Part shown: one piece after another, positions 17,212 through 28,760 of the stretch
Numbering within the stretch: the first letter of the stretch is position 1
How the letters are laid out: the number at the start of each line of letters is the position of its first letter
Assembly (NCBI GenBank): GCA_003427395.1
Contig: BFEA01000165.1
Span: 914,108-958,148 of the forward strand
Origin: Chara braunii
Taxonomy: Eukaryota > Streptophyta > Charophyceae > Charales > Characeae
DNA: 44,041 nt
Reading direction: 5' to 3'
The notes under the pieces: model-generated
Seen by the model: the letters and a program-made list of their open reading frames with translations, nothing else
What the model was told of the DNA's origin: nothing
Databases searched by the model: none
Translations under genes and position numbers: made by a program

Positions 17212-17217
17212 CCGACA

Positions 17218-17779
17218 ACGCTGCTACCATGATCACGCTCTATAGCCATTCTACCCTTTAACCTGGGGTAAACACCGCAATCTAAAATGATAAATTCCAA
17301 GTGAACTTGTAAACTCTTATGATCCAACATATACATATACACACCAAAATGTACATCTTCTCTAACTCACACGATATATAGTTAGAACCCTACCAACTAA
17401 CATGAAGTTGTGGTCACACGAACGGTTTGCCCGCTATCTCAACTTCTATGTTAGCGTACATACAACTGATCTCTTTAAAAACAACCTCAAATAGCCCAAA
17501 CACAACCCTGCGGTTGGAAATTTTTTTAGGTTTTTGGTTATTCTTGCACTATCCTTGAGGACATAGCAAGCAGTATGCAGCCCATGTAAACAAATAGTTT
17601 AACCAAAGTTGTAAGTCGATAATATGAGTTATCGTGTCTACCATTAGTTACTGTACTCGCACATAACAGCAAGGTAGTCATAGAAGAGGACTTTAAAATC
17701 TTAGGTCAAATGATGAGCATATTTGATAAGTATGGGGCGTCCTTTATCGACATGACAAAAACCAAGACACTGAGTTCCT
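17218..17779. other. Intervening sequence, nothing recognised
   Basis: A/T-rich sequence between the outer end of LTR B and the truncated inverted LTR C. Only short frames occur and no repeat partner was found in the window, so it may be older flanking DNA. Confidence 0.4.
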
Positions 17780-20626
17780 AACCATTGATTTAGATCAAGG
17801 GTCAGGAGCACTCGCGAATTTTTGCCTGGCTGTGGGCAAAACAACTGCCCACATGCCTTTGGATGGCAATAAAAGGCAGCTCTCCACCCGGCAGCCTCAC
17901 ACTTGTGGCAGTGCTGTTGGGCGATTCACTTGAGTGAATGCTGGTTGGCTGCTATTGTGGGGTGGTGCTGCCGGAGAGGAGGGAGAGGAAGTGCTGCTGG
18001 TGAAGGAAGTGGAGGTCTGCAGGATGAGGGGAGATGTTGCTGGAGGAGTGCGGCTAGGGCAGCCATAGCCGAGGCTGGGGGCTCTTTGCCCCACCCTCGT
18101 GCTGGTGCTGTGACCGCTAAGCTGCGCCAGTGTCCGGATGGTGCTGCAAGCAATACATTTTTTAGTGGGGTTGTGCCGCCGAACTGTTGTCGTCGCATCA
18201 AGACCTTCCTAAGGGAAGGTGGTGCCGAAGTTGCCGCACGACGCCGATGATTTTCTTAATGTGAGTGTGGGGAGGTGCTGTCCGTTTAGAGGCATGACAA
18301 CGACAAGGGTTGTCAGGGGTTATGCTACCGAAATCTGGCTCGGCGGCAATCTTTTTAAGGGGGGAAAGTGCTGCCATTTTTTTTCGCAAGGCGGCAGCAA
18401 CACTTTCAGTGGAAGTGCTACCTTTTTTTCGGCACAGCGGCAGCAATAGTTTTCAGTGGGGTTATGCTGCGTTTTGATGGCGCGGCGAGCGACAGTTTCT
18501 TTTTTTGTGGCGCTCTGCGGTTATGGTGGATCCCAATATGGCCTAGAGGTTGGACTGACGGTGGTGCACGATTAGGTCTGTGCGGCAGTGGTGCGTGGAC
18601 TGGCGACACGAAGAGAGTGTGGATTGATACACGAGGCGGAGTAGTCATTGGGGCTCGCAACATGTGTGGTTTTGAGCCAGGGTCACCATTAATTTTTTTG
18701 CGGAGTGCGGAGCGAGCGGTTTTGAGTTCCAGACCGTCTGATATTACGGACGATGGTGTGGGGCTGCATTGGGACTGTCTGGGACCATTTTGGGACTAGG
18801 TGGGACTGATTTAGAGATCGGGACCGGCATATTGGTGTGGCTATTGTGAGCGGACGTGGTGCTTGAACGTGGTGTGGACTTGTGGTTGGTTGGGGAGTAT
18901 GCTTGGTAGTCAAGGTGCAATTGAGATTGTGTTAGAACAATACGGGACGTTGGAATGACGTGGGTTTGGATCATGGGAGCACCCTCTTTGAGGGTTATCT
19001 CATTCAGACATCTCAGTGGGCTCAGCCTTGGTGTGATCAGGCACTTAGAGAAGGCGGCGAACCGTCGTTCAGTGAAACGACCACAACTTGTGAAGTTGTG
19101 AGCCGCGTATTTTCATGCGAGCCACATATTTTCGTGCGAGCTACATATTTTCATATTCTACGATGATTTTTTTCTTCTGATTGAAATATTACCCGATCTT
19201 GAGTGAGTTGGACCAAACTTCACTCACGGTCAGTTGATTGACTCAGATTTTCTGTCACACCTGTGTGAACCCACACTTTGCTTGACCCTGTTCGTTTTGA
19301 ATGTTCGAAAGAAAAGATAGAGGAAAGTTGTGAGAGTCATACATGTGAATGGAAAGGTCTGACTCGAGTGTGGGTTTTGTTTGTTTGCCCAAACTTGTTT
19401 TGCTTCGGATTGGTGTGCAGGTAGGTAGAAGGATGCTTGCAAAGGAGATTGATTTTGCTTAGTCGATAAAAGAAAAAAAATTGTCATCTTTGTACCTTCC
19501 ACCTGCTTGTTTGTCAAGTGAACTTGTTGTTTTGAAGAAGATTAATTCAGTGCGCTTCATAAAATGAATTCGATTGAAATAAAGCAGATAAGGTCAAATG
19601 GACTCAGTTTTTTTCCGAAGATTGACCCGTTCTATCCTGAATGACCGTATCTACCTACACTTGTCTAAATGATTCTCATTTTCTATCTCCTTTTGAGTTA
19701 TTTTCGTCTAAGTTACCATGACCTTAGGGGAACTGAGAATATTTGAAAGTTATTTGCAGTGAACACATTCTCTTTCTCTAGGAAATATCTGGGGCGGGGG
19801 TTCGTTGCTTTAGGAGTCGACCCTGTTATCGACCCAGAGTGGACCGTTCTACTGGGGGGTACTTTGTCGATTCGGTGGAGACAGCCCAATTTATGAGATT
19901 CGAGCTTTATGCTCGGGTGAGGAGGAGGAGTATCCCACACCACTTCCTAGGGGAAGAGGCATGCAACACTTTAAGCAATGCACCTGATCAAGAATCATTC
20001 ACAAAGCAGACTGTCATCCAAGAAGATTAGGAACGTTTATAGATAGGTGTATGCATGTCTAATCTTAAGTCGGCGGTAGGTGGAATGATTGACTTTGGCA
20101 GCGCGTCTCATCAAGTCAAAACTAAGGCAGACCGATTACCTTGCCGGTTGCATCGAGGTTATTGTAGGTAGCCAATTCCTCGTTGGCGGCTGTACGTTTA
20201 TTTTTATGGAGATCGACCCGCGGGGGTCGAATTTTATTTTGAACTTATATTATTGAATGTATCGTATGATGATTCAAGTTCTTTCATATATCATTTTGGA
20301 TTGGATATACCTTCCTATCCGCTACGGTCGATTTCTTTTGATATAATTATATGTCGATGTTATAATTTTTTTTTGACTGTGTGTATAAGGAACTAGGATT
20401 GAATTATGGTTTCACACTTGGTTGAGACCGTCCTAGTCGACCGACGTCCGCTTCGTACCTAAGACATCAGCGCCATAGGAACGGACGATGTTCGGAGCCA
20501 CTTCAAGTTGGCGTTAACCAAGTGTATCTATACTACAACGAACAAGCAAACGCCCTCGGATGATCTACCTCTACGATTGCATTTAAAAACTTTTGCACGT
20601 GGGTAAGTAGCTCGGTAGGGATACGT

Positions 20627-20653
20627 CCCTAGGGTGGTGACAGCCCCTTAGGG
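20627..20653 (+). other. TGGTGACAGC-loop hairpin of LTR C
   Basis: CCCTAGGG and CCCTTAGGG pair (8 pairs, one bulged T) around loop TGGTGACAGC, identical to the sense-strand loop of LTR A. Confidence 0.7.
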
Positions 20654-20852
20654 AAGGAAAGCTTATGCCCCGCGGGAACCTATCCTGTCGTATGGGACTT
20701 CGGGAAGTACAGCTGACGCACCCGGCTAGAGCGGCGAAGGAGCGACGTGACCACGCCCGTCTCGATGGTTCGTGTGATACTTTGCATCGTTCCCGAGTTG
20801 TCTCTGTTTTAGTTTTTTTTTTTTTTTTACTCCTACATGACATGGACGGGAG

Positions 20853-20883
20853 GACTCTCGCCTTTGCGAAAAAGGCGAGAGTC
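20853..20883 (+). other. U5-end hairpin of LTR C, 13-bp perfect stem
   Basis: GACTCTCGCCTTT/AAAGGCGAGAGTC with loop GCGAA lies just inside the LTR edge, at the same position as shorter hairpins in the other LTRs. Confidence 0.8.
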
Positions 20884-20914
20884 GATGCGCTCCAAAAGCG
20901 GTTATCAGGTAGCT

Positions 20915-21345
20915 GAAAATTCAGGAATGAAAATTCTGAAGTGAGAGTTTTTGGCAGTCTGAAAATCATGAATGGTCCTGAAGTGGTGAAAGGTCCGAAG
21001 ACCCTGAAAAACACCCATTTAGGCAGGCTGCATCCTGAAGTGGTGAAGGGTGTCATGAAGTGGTCAAGTGAGAGTTTTTGGTAGTCTGAAAATCCTGAAT
21101 GGTCCTGAAGTGGTGAAAGGTCCGAAGACCATGAAAACTACCCTTCACCACTTGAGGATGCAGCCTGCCTAAACAGGTGGTTTTCGGGATCTTCGGAGCT
21201 TTCACCGCTTCATGATCATTCAGGATTTTCGGACCTGAATGGTCATGAAGTGGTGAAAGGTCTGACGACCCTGAAAACCACATGTTTGGACAGAATGCAT
21301 CCTGAAGTGGTGAAGGGTGTCCTGAAGTGGTGATGAAAAATACGA
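20915..21345. repeat. Palindromic satellite array 1
   Basis: Repeats carry TGAAGTGGTGAAAGGTC and its inverse, with starts near 20974, 21101 and 21241. GGTCCGAAGACC forms small hairpins, and TGAAGGGTGTC and AGGATGCAGCCTGCCT blocks recur in both orientations. It is related in sequence style to the 147-bp array at 34917-36890. Confidence 0.75.
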
Positions 21346-24300
21346 CTGTTGTTAACCTATTCTCATGCGCTCGACACCGCCGCTCGAAGCTCATCTCAAT
21401 TTTCAACCCTTTCGTCCGGCTCATGGGAACTTAGCATAAACGTTAACAATATTGACCATGTGTCCGAGCTCTTGGCAATAACTTTAAGTCTAAACACATG
21501 TTATATATTAGTTCGCATGAGTAATTCTCATACCCCCATCCTCACGTCGTTAAGGTGGTTTCCGTTGCTGCCTCTATCAGTGTTCATCCTCCGAAAAACT
21601 ATTCCACGAGAAACCAGGGCAAAACGATGAGTAACGGGCTGGCGGAAGCACAAACCCTCCACCCCACTTGACTTCTACATGGGTGGACACCTACTCTTCT
21701 CTTTCATCAAACTTTTATCGTACCTATTTTGCCTCAGCTGCCGCATTTATCCTTAAAGGTGTTGCGAGTAGGCTCTCATGCCCAAGCGCTAACTTAATCC
21801 CATGTGTGACCTAAAATGATGATGAGGCATATAGGGTTACTTTCACAGTCGCACTATCCTAATCATCATCGAAACTTGACTCGAACCAATCAAGAATATC
21901 TACACCTATGAATATGCACCACGAGGAAGAGATATATTTCCCTTCTGTGACTCCTCTTGGCAAAGACATCTCGATTTCATCCCCCGTTTTAACTCACAAG
22001 ACCATATTGGGATTCTCCTGAGCATGCAACATCTTAACTTGCCTTTGCTTTGTCCGGATTCTGCCCATCACAGACAAACGTTTATCATATGCGTTCCATC
22101 ACTATGCTGAAACCCTCCTTTTATAACCCTCATTTTTTAAGCTTAAACCTTTAAGTTATCTTTTACTAAAAATCTTGTCGCTTCCAATACTTACGATCAT
22201 TCAGCCCAAAAGAAATAGTAATGATAATATACTGCAGTAGTAATGCACTTGCAAATATCAAAATTCATAATAATTGTTGCCCATGGAAAATAATGTACAA
22301 CTTTCGTAACTAACATCAGTAATAACCATAATGCAGGAATAAATAAACATCATTTGTAAATAAACGACTAACCAAAATTATATATACGCATCATTTGATA
22401 AAGAGTTTATACCAACAGTTGCAACAGATAATAGACACGTTATGGTGAAGATAAAGGCTGGCAACAATAAGCACTCTCAAACACAATAATAATGAGAGTA
22501 CTACATTTTACTCCCTGACTTTGACGAAATTATATTGTGTCAAGGGACACTGTAATCCTTTTCAAAATTGATAACATTTTAAATTCATGAGTCCCGCTCA
22601 AGGATCAAGCCTCACTGTTTTTCTCTCTGATTCTAGTATTTGCTCCTTGCAAACCTCCTTCCGATGAAGTAGACAACCTCACCGTACGCCCTTCGGGGTG
22701 CGCTGTCTCGTCTTGTATTGATGAAACCACCTAACATAAAATAGTTAGGGATTCACCCCCTACCTCTTTGTGACAAGCAGTAGTTGTTTCCCTCATACAC
22801 CTTGGTCTGACAAGGTTTAAACTCTTCTCTTTTATTCAGTAGTAATGTAGTCATTTTACCCTGAAGGATTAGATGACGACACCTCATTATGGACCAGGAA
22901 CATAGTTCTGGTGTCGGTCTCATTACTACTTAAAACACAATTTATAACTTCCTCAAAGTCATCACTCAAGGAAAATAATTTAGGATTGCAATCGTCCCTA
23001 AGGTAGACTTTCACACATTGACCACTCCATGAGAAAAAAATTTTATCCCAAGGAGTCGGTCACTTCATTCACCTCTGAATCCGCATCAGACGTGGATTCT
23101 GTGCAACACCTCTGCCCCAGACCAATCCAAATATATAAGCTCAAATAAATAGATATAGGCGGATAAACGAAATTACGCAGTTTATACCGATGGACCCAAA
23201 TGGATGTTTTTAAATTAAAAAACTCAGATACCTTATTCGTATAAACAGTCATAGATAAATAATCATAAGATAAAATAATATTAAGTGCATAGTCTCACAT
23301 GAACTGTATACTTAACTTAAATGACTCAATGCAAATAGATGAATCTAAACAAGTAGACCCAAATAGAAAGCCTATAGAAGATAAACTAAAGTGCTTAGCT
23401 GCAACTGCATAAATTTAAGTGCATGGTATAAATTTGGAAGGATTCAAACAAAGGTATAACACTACTCGAATTTTATCACCCTATCAAAGATAACTTCACT
23501 ACCACTTTGACTGCACTTTAGATTAGAAATATCTTTTGCAAAGGAAGTCACTACACACATCCTTCACCTTCTACCACCGCTTGTAGCATTTTCCGCTGAG
23601 GTCAAAACTCGGTGTTCACTGTGCTCGTCTACTCTGTTATAGGTCTAACTCAAACACGTCGGCCAGCGTAAGGCAGACCTTAATTTTTTAATGACTAAAT
23701 GATTTAATCAACCGTTTACAACCCAGAACCAAGATTCTAAGTCCATACTTGTAAAATTGTTGGCCCCCTTAGCTTGCTCCTCCTTAAAGTCCTGACGACC
23801 TCCAACGTAATACTTAAGGAGGGGGTCTATGATTTTAAATTGTGGCAAGGGAGAAACTCTCTCACTCTTCCTTAGCCACATCTCAACGCAATGCGTTTTA
23901 TGATGTTGTTATGACAATTCCAAGGACTTTTGCGGCCATAACAAGTACTTAGAGGGTTGCCTTCAACAACGAACATGCTTAGCAATGCTGATGCCGCCTT
24001 ACTCAAAGCACCATCCACACCCTTAAACCACCAGTACTTCCTCAAGTCGTGCTCATTAATGCGCCACAATTTTAGGAAACGTACAGGCTACTACAGGAGC
24101 GTTGAAATTCATCCGACTAGAAACGTTTTTACTATTTGTTTTCGCGACCGATATCTGGACCAAGTATTGGTGGTTTAAGGTATCAAGGTCAAAAGAGTAC
24201 AAACTTCAATTACCATCATACGAACCAATGGTACGTAAGTGCATAACCGAGATGCTCTTATTTCTCGAACAATCCACACCGCATCAAGAACGGGTAACTC

Positions 24301-24464
24301 ATATAATTATCCCTCGCTCGTACATAATCCAATACAATCAACAATTAGTCATTATATTTTTAAGACATCAATATTATCAAATAATAAAAATTCTCGTTTT
24401 ACTCGGATGACCAGTCTGCCTCTAACCTGGGTTCGTTCACTTAGGGTCTCAATCGACAACCGAA
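21346..24464 (-). other. Internal region of a second, apparently non-autonomous element
   Basis: It lies on the body side of the decayed primer site at 24465-24483. There is no gag, protease, reverse transcriptase or integrase frame; the longest minus-strand frames are under 70 codons. 22540-22940 matches the 3' noncoding segment 960-1400 of the coding element. An 18-of-19 inverted repeat (CCTTAAACCACCAGTACTT near 24025 and its inverse near 24160) is the only notable structure. It resembles a large retrotransposon derivative that lost its coding region. Confidence 0.5.
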
Positions 24465-24483
24465 ATCCTTGACAACGGGGCCA
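24465..24483 (-). promoter_or_regulatory. Decayed tRNA-Asp primer-binding site
   Basis: 15 of 19 bases match the intact site including the GCCA, followed by the same CC spacer and then GGTCGAGC (expected TGTCGAGC). It fixes the inner edge of LTR 2 at 24486. Confidence 0.75.
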
Positions 24484-24498
24484 CCGGTCGAGCACATC

Positions 24499-24515
24499 GG
24501 TCCCGCAAACGGACC
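24499..24515 (-). other. U5-end hairpin of LTR 2
   Basis: GGTCC/GGACC with loop CGCAAAC. Confidence 0.6.
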
Positions 24516-24655
24516 CTTCTAGTCGTGTCATGCAGGATTTTGTAAGAGTTTTTATCGCAATGGAGTTTTCGCCGCTCCGACCGAGTTTGTCAGTCGTACC
24601 TCTCGCAAAACCCTACAATATGATAGGGGTCACGCGAGGCATAACTTACCTCTGC

Positions 24656-24679
24656 CCAAGGGGTTGTCACCACCCTTGG
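24656..24679 (-). other. TGGTGACAAC-loop hairpin of LTR 2
   Basis: Perfect 7-bp stem CCAAGGG/CCCTTGG with plus-strand loop GTTGTCACCA, one base different from the loop of LTR A. Confidence 0.75.
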
Positions 24680-25654
24680 ACAAGCGTATCCTTTCGAGTT
24701 ACCAAACCATATATGGAAGTTGCTCGGGTGCAATCACAGAGGTGGCCCAGCCGGGGGCATTTCTGGTACGCTGTAGCACAGGGGGTAGGGGCGATCGAAC
24801 ACCTTAATCGAACCCATGCACGAACCGATCCACGGGGGGTTGATGTCCCAAGTGTGGTTCAGCGCCGGTCGACTAAGACCAGTACATCTAACCACGTGGT
24901 ACACCTCGCAAAAATAAAACCAACTCTCATATGCCAATCACACCTAGTCCTTTTTGTATCGAACCCATAACTGTTATCATAATTAAGCGCAAAGGTAACA
25001 CACGAGAAACTCCGTATAATTAGTCGTCGCCGAAGATACCTCTATCATAATCATGTGCGAATATGTAAGTCATCGTGATGATGGAGTACTATGTAGTGAC
25101 CATACATATGCGATCCTCATTAAATCATGGGACTGCTTTCGACGCTCAGGTCTCGTCTAACGTGTGCGTTGAAGGGTCAGTTGTCTAGCGAGGGCATAAA
25201 TGGACTTAGCATCCTGCCATCTTCTGCACCTTGCAGTGCCCCGAACGGTGTGGGTTAGTATGATACTAAGGGGAGAAGGGTACTTGGAGTGGTGCTGAGT
25301 TGTCTGACGCACCACTAACGATACGCTAGTCCTTCTACCTGGAACCTTATCGTTCCAACAAAATAAACTTTAAACAAAGAAAAAAAATAATCAAACAGTC
25401 GTGCATGCGCTAGCGTACAATTATTCTTAGGCTTTGGCCTAAAGTTTAACCATTGCGTGTTCTTGACTATGATAGTTGTTATCGAGAAAAATACTTGAAA
25501 CACACTCGCTTTTCCTTGCGAATGATCTGACTCATAACTTCTCCGTAAGTGAAATAGCGAGCTCAAGACTCTGAATAAGTATCGCAACTACGTGACTTTG
25601 TCATACTGACTAACCATGCATAAATACGCACGCAACCACAAGGATTACATACGA

Positions 25655-26176
25655 CAACGATTTTTTTTTTCAAAATTAAATAATCATTCTATAGTAAAAT
25701 TACAATCTAAATTTTAAATTTTCATCCCATCTTTAAAAATTTCATTCCAATTTTAAAATTGTTCATCTTACTTCCAAACTTTCATTCCAAGAATAGTATA
25801 TCCCTTCTTATTTGGACTGCACGCTAGAGATGGAATGAAAGTTTGCAGGAGTCCATGAAATATGTAAATTAGACTGTTATTCTAAGTAAGGATTTTCAGT
25901 CATAAATAGGTGAATCCAATCAAAATTAGAAGATATTTGTTGTAGTTGAATGAAAATTTAAGTAAAACATTTCATAAACTCGTCCAGACTTTCATTCCAT
26001 CTTGAATAAATAGATGTAGTTGGAAGGGAAAACTCATATTTAGATAGAAAATTATCAAATAAAACTCAAAATTTTAGAATTTGACGAACATTGGAATGAT
26101 AATTTATATATATGAAGAATTTTTGTTTTATTGAATGTTTTTTCAGCTTTCATTTCTCGTGGGAATTTTTCTGTTG
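25655..26176 (+). mobile_element. 522-bp terminal-inverted-repeat element, copy 1
   Basis: It starts CAACGA and ends CTGTTG. The whole sequence is the inverse of 35445-35966, which has the same length. It is A/T-rich and noncoding, with several CATTCCA-type motifs in both orientations. LTR 3 lacks it at the homologous site (about 32090), giving an empty-site comparison. Its left end has a longer T run than copy 2. The flanks (A...T) do not show a clear target duplication. It is probably a MITE-like non-autonomous DNA transposon. Confidence 0.8.
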
Positions 26177-27149
26177 TATGTGTTTCCTATGACCACGCTC
26201 CTCAATGATCTCAAGGGTTGTTTTCGACACTCAAGTGTCAGTTGATACACGCTTTCTGGGGTTAATCTCTTAGTGTTAGACAATCGTAAGTGGGGTTGCA
26301 AGGCCTAGCCTCTTCCGCATACTTCGGAAAAAGGTCGATAGGCGAGCTTCACCCCTTTATGGCGACCAAACGCCTTTGATCCTGGAGCTGAGGCTCCATC
26401 ATTGAAGGCCTGAAAACAAGTTAAGGGGTCTTACTTTGATGGCCGCCACAGACATGAACGTCCAACTATAATAATTATAAGAAGCAAAAGATAAAAAATG
26501 GTATCCATTTTCCTCAATACATATCAATTTGATCATTACGCGCAAATACATAAAATAAATACAGAGGGGTATATGACACGACGCGATCACTCTCACAATC
26601 AGAGTGTGACTCTCTTCAAAAAATTTACGTATGATCGTAGGCTAAGTTAGAGTTTGACTTCAAGTCACAAAATATACCTGCAATCACATCAACGATTCAA
26701 CATCGACAAACCACTTACTACAAGGGGTCAACTTCAACCACTCCTTGCACTCATATCCCTTGTCTTAACCACACAACCCCCAACCTTTGTCCATCCTTCC
26801 AAAATGAAATACCCAGTTTTTTTGAAATGACCATTCAGTAAAAGTTCGGGTAAAAACTCAAAAAAACAATTCAACCAACGATGGCTAAGATCCTTATGTT
26901 GAGTAGTGAGAGTGGGTTAAAGTTAAGTCGAAAACCGACTTGTTATCAAAAGATAACAAAAGACGATCCTTGTAGTATAAGGTTGAAACTAGTTAGATAT
27001 TGAATCAAAATGGTTTTAAAAAAAAACATATAACACAACATAGGTCAATTCTCAGACCAAACTATAAGTGTAAGGAGAACAAACTCTCATATCACATCTC
27101 ACTTGAATTCTCTGAATGACTAAGTCTAAGTTTTTTTCTCTCAATAAAC

Positions 27150-27850
27150 ATTAAAAAAAACAATTTCGGCAGCAACTCCCCTATAGAGGGTGGTTTGTCA
27201 AGACTCCTCCTATCAAAATATAGTGTAACTCCTCAAAACTAAGATAATTTCGACAACACTCACTCTAGAAAAAGTGTCTTTCCATAATTCATGTCTGAAT
27301 ATGAAATCTGAAAATGATATTTAACTTACAAAGTCAAATTTGGTCTAACTCCCTGATTTAGTAAAGTTCGGGAAAAATCTCCTTCAGAGAAGTATGTTTA
27401 TCATATTTATACTAAGTTAAATATGAACTCAAAATAAAACTTTGAGTTCTACAAAGATAAAATTTAACTAACTCTTTAGATTTGTATAAATTTTAACAGC
27501 ACTTTCTCTAACGAAGTGTCATTCCAAAATTTATATAAAGCTAAACACAAAATCTAAAAATAAATCTACGTTTACAAACTCAAACTTTGTTTATCTCCCT
27601 AATTTATTAAAACTGTTGGCATCATCACCCCTCTGAAAGTAGGTTTCCTATATTTTTACTAAGTCGGATACAAAAATCAGATAAAAGTTAAGTTTTGTAA
27701 ATAAAAAAGTTAACTACTTCTGGATTTGCACAAATTTGGGCATTACTTCCCATAACAAAAGTGTCTTTCAATAATTTATACAAAGTAAAGTATGAAAAAT
27801 AATCAGCTCAGAAAATGCAGAAGCTAAACTAAATCCTATCGCTCCAGCAC
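27150..27850. repeat. About 120-bp degenerate tandem array in LTR 2
   Basis: Homologous points at about 27247, 27364, 27489, 27608 and 27733 give spacings of 117-125. Units carry AAATTT-, AACTCC- and AAAGTGTC-like blocks. The array is collinear with 33130-33790 in LTR 3. Confidence 0.75.
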
Positions 27851-28029
27851 ATGACGAGCATCTAAAGCAACTACTTATTACAACCAAGTTTCATACTAAA
27901 CATAATTTACACTCAACCACATTCAATTTTATACCACAATGGATAAGTACTCTGACCGAAATCCCAAGTTGTTTTCATCTAAGAGAGTTAATTAATCCTC
28001 CAGATAATTAAATTTATATCCAGCTTACA

Positions 28030-28760
28030 TACGGTATGACGCTAGACCATTCATCGTAGAAACAATGCCTAACCTGCCTTAGATTATACATGAACAAGTT
28101 GCCCAACTACTTTTCTCTTCTTTGGACATGTGACTAGACTATTCATCTAAAAAACAATGTCTAGTTTCTATGAATTGTTTAAATATCTAAAATTTTAGTA
28201 ACTCTCTAACTTGTTTTCAAAATATGGGCAGAGAATTGAGTCATTTAACTTAGAAACAATGCACAACTTGCCCAATTTATTTTTAATTTTACTCTTTTTT
28301 TTTTCTTTTCTTATTGATATGGCTTAAGCTGAAATATTCAGCTTGGAAACAGTGCTCAACTGTCTGTTCGCATGCAAATATAGATAAAGTATTTCCAATT
28401 AGATTTTTTTGTGCTTAGAGTGTGACTAACAATTCGGCTTGGAAACAATACTTAACTTTTCACAAGAATTCTCCCTTAAAATGAAACAAGAAACTAAATT
28501 ATTTGTCTTAGAAACAATGTCCTGTCGATCTTCAGTCGGACTATCCAACTTCAGAAACAATGTCTCACTTCAGTTAAAAACCGAAAGAAAAACAGATAGA
28601 CCAAACCATTCAGCTTAGAAACAATGCTTCGTCTAAAAAACCAGACAGATAAACCATCAGAAATAAACATAACAACCAGATCATTCAACTTAGAAACAAT
28701 GCGTGATTTATCAGAAAACAAGAAAGAAATATAACACTAGGTCATTTAACTTAAAAATAA
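28030..28760. repeat. About 70-bp degenerate tandem array in LTR 2
   Basis: Roughly ten copies of a core like CATTCAACTTAGAAACAATG, often followed by CTCAACTT or similar. The corresponding array in LTR 3 (34080-34810) has a different consensus. Confidence 0.75.

Larger units (their letters stand above)
14192..17217 (-). repeat. LTR B: second U3-type copy beside the 5' LTR
   Basis: It is homologous in order to about 11440-14191 of LTR A: a minisatellite, the GGCTG/CAGCC hairpin, a GGCCGCGG-like block, pyrimidine tracts, the U6-like module, the tRNA-like boxes and the terminal hairpin with CGACA at 17217. It lacks the U5-side half. ACGCT follows the LTR end both at 14192-14196 and at 17218-17222. 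This fits a tandem duplication of U3, or an insertion flanked by a 5-bp target duplication. Divergence from A is considerable, so the event is old. Confidence 0.6.
17780..20895 (+). repeat. LTR C: inverted, 5'-truncated LTR
   Basis: It is homologous in inverse orientation to LTR A. 17780-19985 corresponds to about 12270-10400, and 20070-20895 to about 8400-7817. The block ends with the U5 hairpin and GATGCGCTC, the LTR edge. The terminal U3 part, including the U6, tRNA-like and hammerhead regions, is missing at the left. The roughly 1.9-kb insert of LTR A is also absent, so that sequence was gained by A or lost by C. The following bases (20897-20915) only faintly resemble the tRNA-Asp site. 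Confidence 0.75.

Noticed and set aside
21255-21285. CTGACGA close to GAAAAC
   Set aside because: It is one unit of the palindromic satellite; sister units read GGTCCGAAGACC at the same place and no ribozyme stems exist.
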